Below are positions 32,101-44,100 of a stretch of 64,000 nucleotides of DNA, one piece after another (position 1 is the first letter of the stretch; each line of letters opens with the position of its first letter). Both the position numbers and the translations under genes were made by a program. The stretch is taken from positions 4,235,234 through 4,299,233 of the forward strand of contig NC_066337.1 in assembly GCF_022539315.1 (NCBI RefSeq). Reading direction: 5' to 3'. Under the pieces are notes generated by a model that saw nothing but the letters and a program-made list of their open reading frames with translations, searched no databases and was not told the origin of the DNA. This stretch comes from Serinus canaria (lineage: Eukaryota > Chordata > Aves > Passeriformes > Fringillidae).

Positions 32101-35100
32101 TGAAATTTCCATATGCAAATAAAATGGGCATTTCTTCAAAACACAGGTTCAAGTGAAATTAATTTGAGAAATGAATTTGGTGCACTGAATTTCCTGTTTG
32201 AGGTTTCTTTGTGTCAGCTGTCCCTGCTCTTACCTGCTACAACTCACTAAGTTTGAATTTGGGGTACAGTGAGGAGTTAAATTCTCTGTGTCCCACAAAG
32301 TCAGGGGTTCCTCCCTGGCTGCAATGAGAGCATTTGTTTATTAGGAAAAATTGGATTTTGCTGGCAGCACAACCAGTCTGGTTCTCTGTGCATTCCTCAC
32401 ATGTGGAGCGTGAGAAAACTGCTGCAAGAAACAATGGTTTGAACAGAAAGAGAAGGAGCTCTGCCCTTCAGCCCCCATCATAATCCTAATTCTTCTTAGA
32501 GGCACTCAGGCAGCAATGCCCCAAGTGCATGAAATCATTATTCCAGCTTAGTTTGTCTGCCCTGAGACCTGGAGCAAACCCCTCAAACATTGAATTTGTC
32601 ACGGGCAGCTTTCTGCTGTGCCCCTAAGTGGTGACACCAGGACAAGTGGGCATGCAGAGGAGACAGAAATCCAGGGTTTAATAAGGACCATCAGGAGCTT
32701 TGGGATGAAATCCTCCAGATTTGGGGCTGGAATCCCTTGGAGAGCTGCACAAGAAAGGAGTGTGAGCAGGATAATGGCTGGCTCAGATCTGAGGCTGCCT
32801 GCTGCTCCTCAAACAGCCTGACCCTGGTAAATTAAAATAATTTTATCTGAGGATCAGTGACAGGACAAACCCTGCTCTGTGTGTCCCTGCAGCCAAACCA
32901 GACCGAGCCCTTCGCTCTAAAATGATCTCAGTGAGCCAAATGAACCAAAATTATTTCAGGAACTCTCTGATCCAGGTGGATCCCTTTGCTCTAAAATGAT
33001 TTCAGTGAACCAAATGAACCAAAATTATTTCAGTGAGCTCTCTGATCCAGGTGGATCCCTTTGCTCTAAAATGATTTCAGGGAGCTCTCTGATCCAGGGG
33101 GATCCCTTTGCTCTAAAATGATTTCAGGGAGCTCTCTGATCCAGGTGGATCCCTTTGCTCTAAAATGATTTCAGGGAGCTCTCTGATCCAGGTGGATCCC
33201 TTTGCTCTAAAATGATCTCAGTCTCTATTTCTGCCTTTGCTCCACGATTTTTAATGCTCTGCTCTGTGTCCATGTGCTTGTACAACATTTCTCAGTCCCT
33301 ATTTATAGTTTATTTTTTAATTTGGATTATTAATAAGAAGTGTTCGAGGGGGAACAGAAAAACCACATCTATCTCCTCACCTTCTTGCTGACTTTGGGCT
33401 GGTTTTGCTTCTCCCTTTGCAGGAGTGACCCTTCTGAGCTGCTTCTTCTCATTTTCCTTGGATTTCCTTCAGCTTTTCCTGAATCTCCCTGGGATCCCCT
33501 GTGCTCCTGGGGCAGGGCAGGCGGGAACAAACCCCACAGCCAAGTGCCAGCAAAATCATCTTCAAAATCACAAATTCTTGGCTGATGCTGGTCCTTTTCT
33601 ATGAAATGGGAGATTCTACAAGCAGATGTTGGTGAGCTGTGAGGAAAACATGGAAAAGGCCTTCAAAAATGAGGGGGAAAGAGTAAAAATCTGAATTTAC
33701 ACACAGCAAACAACCTGAACGAGGGGAGCAGGGAGATGGGAAGGTGAGGATTTCAGGATTTCACAAGAAATGACTTTGCTTGCACCCAAGTGAATGGAAA
33801 ATAAATGGGAATAAAACCCCCAAAATGGGGAAATTTCAGCCTGATGCAAAGGTGATTGAAGGAAATGAAAGGTTTTGGATCAGGGTGCTGAGTACTGACA
33901 GAATTATTTGTTTATGTGAATTAAACCTTCATTTTGTTAAAAATCAAGACAGGTGAAATTCTTCACAACTGAGGATTTTCCTGCTCTCCCCTTTAGGGAC
34001 AGAGCTGACTCAGGATATCCACCCTGCAAAGCCAATTTTGCTACAAACTCTAAATTTATGCCCAATGCCATTTTCTATCCATATTTTAAACTTTCCCACC
34101 CAGCCTCCTGAAAGGAAACTTTCAATTTTGGAAATTTCCACCCCTGGAGGACAGAGCTGTCCTTTTCCAAGGCCATATTTAAAAATCAACACCTATCATG
34201 AATCTTCAATGAGTAATAAATTCTAATGGCAGGGTTGTAGCAAAAAACTTTATATTTTGGACTTTAAATCATTTTTTTGTTTATTTTCTGGGCACCACAG
34301 GGCCATGATAATATTATTTTACCACTTAAATCCTTACCACAAACTATTCTGATACCTGTGATCCTCGTGGATGTGATTTTTGAAATCTGGAAGTGGTGAT
34401 TGATCCTTCACCCTTTCTTGAAAAATGGCATTAAATTCAGATAAAATATTCTCCAGTTCTGGATGTGCCTGGTCACTGCTGCTGTTATTCCTGGGAAAAT
34501 GCTGCCCAGGGATGGCACTGGCTGGGAATTGCTGTGGAATTCCAGCTGCAGAGTCCTGCTGGTATTTCTTGTCCTCCTGACTGGGATATTCAGGATTTAA
34601 AACCTCTGGTGGGTAAAAATTCTGAAATATTGGGAGAAAATAGGCAGGGCTGGTGAGGATTGAATTGGGGAAATGATAAATTGGGTGCAGGGCTGAGCTG
34701 GGATCCTGGCCCAGGGCAGGGGGGGCAGCCTGGAATCCTGGGGTGTGCTGGAGCCTCTGGATCCAGGGATTGGCTTCTCCTGCTGCTGCTGGGGGCTCCT
34801 GGCTGGCTCTGCTCGGGAGAGCTCTGGCACCAAGGGGCTGCAGGGGCTCTGCTCTGGGTCTCTGCAGGAACCGGGGCTGCTCCTGGAACAGTCACCACAG
34901 CTGGCTGAATCCCCAATATGCAGATACTCAGGTGTAAATTCCATCACTCACAGCAAAACCCCTCTGAGCTGCTGGATCTAACCCTGCTCATGGTGGATTC
35001 AACCCAAAATTTGAATTTAAAGGCACCCTCAGTCCAGAACAGAGCAGAGATGTTATCCAGGTGCTGCTCGGTGAATAATTCTGCATTAAACTTTGCCCAA

Positions 35101-38100
35101 TGGCCTGAGACAAATTCTGCAGCACTGGGCTATAAAATCGGGTCCTGGCAGGTGCAAACCAGGTGTGCTCAATGTGGATTTTACCTGCAGGAGGTGCCAA
35201 AAGGGTGCCCTAAAATTCTCAGATCCAACCCTGGGAATAACCCAGAGCTCTCTGTCAACCACCTGGAAAAATGCTCCAAAAATCAAATCAGTTCTTGATT
35301 TTGTGTGCCAGATTTCAGGGGAAAATGGCTTTGCACACCCTGGCCCATGGCAGAACAGCCTGATGCCAGTTATAGAAATAATCTTATGTTATAGGAATGA
35401 TAAAAATTATAAATGATAAAAATAGAAATAATAGTAGATTATAGAAATTATAAACATAATTATAAATTACACAGACAATTGTATATTATATAAAGGATAG
35501 AATAATTATAAATTATAAAAATAATATATTATAGAAATGATAAAGGATAATAACCATAAATTATAAACTATAATAACTATAAATGGGATTAAAGAGGTGG
35601 GAAATGCACCCAGCTCCAGCCTGAATTAGCACAGGGCTGTGTTGGATGGTTTGGGAGGATTCTGGGAAATTATTTAGGAGATTGGTTGGTAATCTAAAAT
35701 TATGAATTATCACAGGGTTGTTGTGTTTGATGGTTTGGGGGCATTCTGAGACAGAATTTATTTAGGAGATGATTTGGTTGATAATCTAAAATTATAAATC
35801 AGTATTTATTGAGTTTGATGGTTTGGGAGGATTCTGAGAATTTATTTAGGATATAATTTGGTTGATAATCTAAAATTATAAATCATTTTATCAAGTTTAA
35901 TAAAATGGCTCGATTAATTTATTGAGTTTGATGGTTTGGGGGCATTCTGAGACAGAATTTATTTAGGAGATGATTTGGTTGATAATCTAAAATCATAAAT
36001 TAGTAGAGGGTTGTGTCTGAGAGTTTGGGAATATTGTGAGAATTTATTTCGGAGTTTATCTGGTTGATAATCTAAAATTATAAATCAGTTCAGGGTTGTG
36101 TTTGATGGTTTGGGAGGATTGAGAGGCAGAATTTATTTAGGATATAATTTGGTTGATAATCTAAAATTATAAACTAGTACAGGTTTCTCTTTGATGGTTT
36201 GGGAGGATTGTGAGAAATTATTTAGGAGATGATTTGGTTGATAATCTAAAATTATAAATCAGTATTTATTGAGTTTGATGGCTTGGGGACATTGAGACAG
36301 AATTTATTTAGGAGATGATTTAGCTGATAATCTAAAATGATAAATTAGCACATGGTTGTGTCTGATAGTTTGGGAAGATTGTGAGAATTTATTTATTGAT
36401 TGATAATCTAAAATGATAAATCAGTATTTATTGGGTTTGATGGCTTGGGGGCATTCTGAGACAGAATTTATTTAGGAGATGATTTGGTTGATAATCTAAA
36501 ATGATAAATTAGTAGAGGGATGAGTTTGATGGTTTGGGAAGATTGTGAGAATTTATTTAGGATATAATTCAGTTGATAATCTAAAATGATAAATCAGTGC
36601 AGGTTCTGTTCAGTGGTTTGGGGGCATTCTGAGATAAAACTTATTTAGGATATAATTTTGTGGATAATCTAAAATTATAAATTAGTATTTATTGAGTTTG
36701 ATGAATTGGGAGGATTCTGTGAATTTATTTAGGATATAATTTTGTGGATAATCTGAAATGATCAATCAGTACAGGGCTGTGTTGGATGGTTTGGGAGGAT
36801 TGTGAGAATTTATTTAGGGGATGATTTGGTTGATAATCTAAAATTATAAATCAGTATTTATTGAGTTTGATGGCTTGGGGACATTCTGAGACAGAATTTA
36901 TTTAGGAGATGATTTAGTTGATAATCTAAAATGATAAATACAGGGAAGTGTTTGATGATTTGAGAGGATTCTGAGACAGAATTTATTTAGGATATAATTT
37001 TGTGGATAATCTGAAACGATCAATCAGCACAGGGCTGTGTTGGATGCTTTGGGAGGATTGTGAGAATTTATTTGGATGATTTGGTTCATTTTCTAGCTTG
37101 TGGCAATGAATTCACTCCCCCTTCATTTTAGGGGACAAATCAGGCAGAAATGGGGAAGTTCTGGCTCAGAATTTCCCAAACCATCAAACACCACCATGTG
37201 CTAGTTTGGAATTTGAAATTATCAAATAATCTAGATAATTTAATTATCAAATAATCCCCTAAATAGACAATCATGGATTCTGTGAGCTCAGAATTTCTTG
37301 GCATTTTGCTTTAAATTATGTTGGCACCTAAAGCACACATACATTAAATTACAGTGCTCATCTGTGGATGGAAATTTCAGGATTTCTTGTCAGTAATAAT
37401 TACTTTAAAAGCCACAAGATAACAGCCTTAAACACCCAAATTCAGTGCTTTTATGGATATATTTCAACTCATAAAATATTTATATATATAAAATATTAAA
37501 ATAGATATTATATTTATAATATGGCTATAATTTAAATATAAATATGTACTATTTATGTATTAAACTATAGTTCAATTTGAAAAATTTCCAATTCTAAAAT
37601 GCTCAATTCTGCTGAATTTCAGTGATTAAATTCTCTCAGGAAGGCACCTTGAGCTGCTCTCCTTTTGGGTGCCATTGCTCTTCAGGCTTCATTCTCCCAG
37701 CCTGGGGCGCTGGGACATTCTGGAGGGGTTCTTCATCAGCTGCTGCAGGATCTGGGACCTAAAAACCAGGAATGCTCATGGTCACAGCAACCAGGGGAGG
37801 TCTTAAAATCTTGGGGAAATCATGTGGAAATTAACATTAAAATTAACATTAAAATTAACATTAAAATTAAAATTAACATTAAAATGAAAATTAAAGTTAA
37901 AATTAACATTAAAATTAACATTAAGATTAACATTAAAATTAAAATTAAATTAAGGTTAAAATTAAAATTAAATTAATTAAAATAAAATTAAATTAGGTTA
38001 AAGTTAAAATTAAATTAATTAAAATTAAATTAAACGAAAATTAAATTAAAATTAAATTAAAATTAAAATTAAAAATTAAAATTAAAATTAAAATTAAAAT

Positions 38101-41100
38101 TAAATTAACAATAACGTTAAAATTAACATTAAAATTAACATTAAAATTAAAATTAAATTTAAGTTAAAATTGAAATTAAAATTAAATTAAATTAAAATTA
38201 AAATTAAAATTAAGTTAAAGTTAAAATTAAAATTAAAGTTAAAATTAAATTAAATTAAACTAAAATTAAAATAAAATTAAAATTAAAATAAAATTAAAAT
38301 TAAAATTAAAATTAAAATTATGTAAAATTAAAATTAAATTAAAATTAAAATGCTGAATTTTGGCGGGATGGAATGGATGACAAGGAAATGGTTAAAGGAA
38401 AAAAAAAAAGAAGCAAAACCCAATTAAAGGGAGGGATGATTCCTTCTACCTTTAAGAGGAATAAAAGAAAGGAAAATTGTGCAGCACAGAAACTCTGCAG
38501 TGTCTGAGCTGCTCCATGCCCAGGGAGGAATTGCAGCTAATGGCAGCAAAGGAGCAGAACCATCCCTGGCCAGGCAATCTCATCCAGCCTGGGTGGAAAA
38601 GCTGCACAAACCCAACCCTGGGGCTGCAGAGTGAAATCTGCGATCCCCAGAGCTCCCAGACAACGAGAGCTCCACACAGGCACGGCTCCAGATTTCTGTG
38701 CAGCACGATTGGGGTTTGTGCACTGCACCAAGAGGAGTGATCCCCTTGCAAATTGAGCAGGAATTCATTTTTTTCTTGAAATAAAGTTTTTTTTTTAGTT
38801 AATAAACCTGCAGGAAATGGATTTTTTTAGTTTCTGGTTTTTGTCCCAAACCATCCTGCTGAGTGTTTTAGTGGGCAGTGTGACTGGGACAGGAATCCCA
38901 GGGTGCTCCCACAGGAGAAGTGGCAGTGGGATGAGATAATATCAATTTTCAGTTGATCATTCTCTTTATGGCCAAGAGATTGATCAACTGAAAATCATCA
39001 GTGGAAAAAAAACTGTGGGAAACTGAGCCTGTCACTCTGGGGCTGAGAGATTGGGGCAGAGAGAACAGGGGGGCAGGGATTATTGCTGGATTTAGGGGTG
39101 AACTCACGGCTCCAAACCCAACGTAAATCACTGGAAAGATTCACAAGGAAATTAAAAAATGCCACGGAGCTTTTCCTGAGCTGTGGACAGACAGAGCTGT
39201 GCAGTGAATAAGATGTTTTTGGTGGAACCAAGTGACTCAGAGCATGGATGGAGTGCTGGGCAGGTAAAACATACTTCTACATTATCTCTTTGAAAGAGGA
39301 ACAGGACACAACCTCTGCCAGCAGTTTTTTCCCCTTTTTTTTCCCTTTTTTTTTTTTGGTGAACCATTCTATTAATACCAATCAAATTGAGCAAATGATC
39401 AAATGAAATTGCATTTTGAGAATCATAAGCTGTGTAATGCCTATTCTGTTAAATTGAGGCCCATAATTGCTTCTCCACTGAAAAAGATACAACAAAGGCA
39501 GCAATCATGGCATGTCATTATCCCAGACTGCCAAACCAGCCTTTGCAGGGAGGACTTCAAAGCCTTGTGCTTCTCCAATTGCATTTGGCTGCTATTGTTG
39601 AAGCACAGGCAATCTCGATGAGGTGTTTACACCGAGGGAAGGCTCAGTGCACACAGAGTCTGAGTGCCTTGCTCTAGAGCCATTAAAAAATTGTACATTA
39701 TGTTCCTGGCTTTGAAGTAAGGGGCTGGGAGGTAGGGAAGCAACTGGGATGGAGCACAGCTGAGCTAGATTGGGCCTCTGCTTCTCCCTCTGCCTCGCTC
39801 TCTCTCGCTCTCAAAGGAACTCAGCCTGGGGGTCTTTAGGAATCAGGCATAAAAACCTGGATAAAATGCTGTATGAATGAGGAAATGTACAGATCAGCCC
39901 GGGTTTGTGGTGTGCTCTGGTAAATGAAAGAGCGTGCCACAAACCCTCTCAAAGGAACTCATCTTGGGGGTCTTTAGGAATCAGCCATAAAGACCTGAAT
40001 AAAATAATCTAATAAATAAATAAATAAATAAATAAGTAAAATATATATAAAAATATATAAAAAACCTGAATAAAATAGTAAAATAAAATATATAAAAATA
40101 TAAAAATATATGTATATAAAAACCTGAATAAAATAATAAAAAATAAAATTATATATATAAATATATAAAAATATATAAAAAACCAGAATAAAATAATAGA
40201 AAATAAAATAAAATATATAAATATATATAAATATACATAAAAATATATTAAAAACCTGAATAAAATAATAAAAAACCCCTGTATAAAATGCTGTATGAAT
40301 GAGGAAATGTACAGATCAGCCCGGGTTTGTGGTGTGCTCTGGTAAATGAAAGAGCGTGCCACAAACCCTCTCAAAGGAACTCAGCCTGGGGGTCTTTAGG
40401 AATCAGGTATAAAAACCTGAATAAAATAATAAAAAAATAAAATAAAATATATAATATATATAAAAATATATAAAAAACCTGTGCTCTGGTAAATCTGTGA
40501 ATGTAAATCGTGCACAGTGAGGCTGGAAGTGTTTTAATCAGTTGTGCACCGAGTCCTGCTGATGGTGGGGCCCTGGAAAATGCTCAGATAAACTCTGAAA
40601 TGTTGAGCTTTGTGTTTTACCTGTGTAAGTAGTATAATTGCTAGCTGAAATGATTGATTAGTAATTAAAATAATTATTGTATAACCAGAGGAAGAACAAT
40701 GACAAACTGTATGTTCCTAGTCTAAGGTGGCTGAAATCTATGTATACAATAGAACAATGGAGTTTAATAATTACCATGAAAGTTATATAATGATAGAATA
40801 TAAAAGCACATCCATCCCGAACCTATGTGGGGTCAGATTTGGGTTTGTACCCCTGACACCCAGAGCTCCTCAGTAAAAGCACCTGCACAGAATCATTTCT
40901 CTGAACACTAACAGTGCCCTGAGAGCAAACACGATTTCACCACACACCCCCAGCAGCGAGCAGATCAATAAATTCAGCTCCAAGCCCCTGCAAAGCTCAG
41001 AACAATCCTTTCAGGGCAGCACAGCTGGATTGCTGACCTGGGGCACATCTGTTCCTTCACAGCCTGGCTGGTTTTGCACTTTTGGGTGGAGTTTTCCAGC

Positions 41101-44100
41101 TGGGGTGACCAAAGTTGGCTCCTGCACCACCACGAGGTTCCCCTCAGGCCCTTTTCACCCCTTCCAACAAGACTGAGCCGTGGATATCTGGTTAGGAATC
41201 AGGCAAGGAACTGCCAATTAACAGGGAATTAATCAGGTCCAGGGGTGGCTGCCAGCAGGTGGTGATGCCACTCGTGGAATCCCAGAATCATGGAATGCTT
41301 GGGTGGAAGGGACCTTGAAGCCCATCCTGTCCCACCCCTGCCATGGGCAGTGACACCTTCCAGCAGCCCAGGCTGCTCCAAGCCCTGTCCTGGAACACTT
41401 CCAGGGATGGCAAATCCACAACTTCCCAGCAACTTGTCAAGGTCAGGAACACACTTTCCCACCCCCCCTCTGCCTGCTGTGTCACCTCTCTGCTGTCCCC
41501 AAGGCCACTGCAGCAAGACAATCTCATCTCACAGCCCTGACTTTCACTGACTCCTTTGCCTGGTCCATATTTTTAAACAGTGTCTGCACAACAAAGCCCT
41601 GATCCCTGGCTCCAACACTTAGACAGGAAAGATTTCCAGAATTCCCTGAACAGCAAACATAATCATATCAACACAGCTCTAATTAGCATCCATCCACACT
41701 CATTATTTTTACCATCATCCAAATTAGAAGTGAAAAAAAAAAACCAAACAAGTGCTCTTAATAGCTCTACTAGAAAAAAAAAAATCCTGTCCATCATTCC
41801 TGGCACTGGAATGAAGTCAGAAAATTCCTTCTGGTGTGGTGTCAGCTCTTCATTAGCCTTGGCAGAGGTGGCACTTGGAGCACAAGGTCCTGGAGCTGCC
41901 CAAGGTGAGAATTTTCTGTGTGAGGTGATTGAGTGACCCCCCCTCTCATTATGCATAATAAATAGCGAGGAAAAGCAATGAACTCGTTCCTAATGGTTCA
42001 TTAGGAACTGTAATTAACTTGCCACAAGGTGGCTGAGACTGTGCATGGCCAGAACTTCCAGACAGAACTTCCAGACTGTGAATCAATCAGAACTTCCAGA
42101 CTGTGCACAGTCAGAACTTCCAGACAGAACTTCCAAACTGTGCACAGTCAGAACTTCCAGAATGTAAATCAATCAGAATTTCCAGATTGTGAATCAGTCA
42201 GAATTTCCTGTCAGAACTTCCAGACCGTGCACAGTCAGAACTTCCAGACTGTGAATCAATCAGAACTTCTTGTCAGCAATAATTTCTTTAAAAGCCACAA
42301 GATGACACCTTTAAACATCCAAATTCAGTGTTTTTATAGATATATTTCATCTGAAAAAATTCTAAATGGCTAAATTCTACACTTATAAAATTAAAAATTC
42401 TAAAATTAGAAATTCAATGATTAAATTCTCTAAAAAAGGAAGTGAGAACTTCCAGACTGTGCATGGTCAGAACCTCCAGACTGTGCATGGTGAGAACTTC
42501 CAGACTGTGCATGGTCAGAACTTGCAGGCACAGGTGCTGCTGTCCAGAACCAGATTTGTTCTGGGATCCTGCCAGGCTGGGATCCTGCAGCCCATGGAAA
42601 CCTCATGGAGCTGGAGCCAGGCACAGCCCAGGGGAAGCACGGAGCTGCTGCAGGGCTGGAGCCAGGCTGGGACACCTGGGGGGGCTCACCTGGACAGGAG
42701 AAGCTCCAGGGAGAGCTCAGAGCCCCCCCAGGGCCTGGAGGGGATCCAGGAGAGCTGGAGAGGGGCTGGGGACAAGGATGGAGGGACAGGAGCCAGGGAA
42801 TGGCTCCCAGTGCCAGAGGGCAGGGATGGGTGGGATGTTGGGAATTGGGAATTGTTCCCTGGCAGGGTGGGCAGGCCCTGGCACAGCTGTGGGTGCCCCT
42901 GGACCCCTGGCAGTGCCCAAGGCCAGGCTGGGCAGGGTTTGGGGCACTGAAGGTGTCCCTGGCATGGCAGGGGTGGCACTGGATGGGCCTTGAGGATCCT
43001 TCTGACCAACTCTGCATTTGCTCCACTGAGAAAAATCTGGAACAAGGCACAGCAGAGAATCATGGTCACACTTATGCTGCTAACTCTAACATTAACAGGG
43101 TGACATGATCAAACTCATTATCCAACTCACACCGGCCAAGCAGAAAAAATGAGAGGCAGCACAAAAAGAGCCACAGCCAAGGAGAGCAGAGCAGATGCCA
43201 GGAAAGGAGCCAGGATTTCCTTCAGATCAAGATAAAAAACCAGTGTGAGGTCTGTGACCCTGCCCTGGCCAGGGACAGCAGCTGGAACGTGTCCACCACA
43301 GGGTTTGGGAGCAGCTGGAGATTTGTGCTCATCCCACAAAGGGTGAACAGGACAAGATTTCTCCCTGGAAATGCAGAGTTGGCTCTCACTTGCATGGTGG
43401 ATTTCAAATCTGCTCCTCCCCTGCAAAGCTGGGAGCTCCACCACCAGACAGACCTAACCTATAGAAACGAGGGGATTTATACATTTACCCACCTGCCCTT
43501 GAAGAACTTGCTGCTTTTTATTGTGCAGCTCAAGGTAGGAGTTCATCCTCTCCGACTGCAAGCCCAAAGTCCGTTTATTTTTTTTCACAAAGTTTTTTTT
43601 GGCTCTTTGGGGTGGATCCTGTTGATTCTGAGGAGGGAAAGCATGGCCAGGATTATTTTTGGGATGAAATCCATCAGCAGGCTCCTCCCTTTTGGCTTGT
43701 GGCCCATCAGGTTTGTGGCTGGCCACGTTTGCCCCAGAAAAGCTGAATAATTCTGGCTCAAACTCTGGGAGTGAGTCCTGGCTCTCTGCCTCCTGTGGAT
43801 GATTTTCTGAGGAGCCATCACAATGGAGATAAAATGAATCCACTGAAAAGTCCCCACTGCCTCCTCCAAACATTTGGGATGCCTTCTCAGCCTCCAAAAA
43901 ATCTGCTCCCTTTTTTGCATTCTTCCAATGAGGATTGCACCTCAGGCTGGAGTATTTGTCCACAGGCAGGTTTTTCCTAATTAAAAAAAAAAAAAAAAAA
44001 CAAAAAAACCCAAATTATTTATGCATAAATGGTACAAATTCTGGGTTATTTCAGTGTGCAAAGTGATGTCCTGCTGTGGCCAAATGAATGATTCCAGTGC

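Noticed and set aside
32228..32400. Extra JHY exon
   Set aside because: A donor GTAAGA and an AG acceptor exist, but in the required phase 0 frame a stop codon occurs at the third codon.
34597..34947. Upstream extension of JHY exon 4
   Set aside because: The two long minus-strand frames end before or at the exon and are out of phase. The ATATTTCAG acceptor with phase 0 fits better.
38452..38768. Possible small gene near JHY exon 3
   Set aside because: Three overlapping frames on both strands, none with splice support or family resemblance.
42430..43108. Several 100-200 codon frames
   Set aside because: They fall within a CR1 3' end, which is non-coding in this part of the element.
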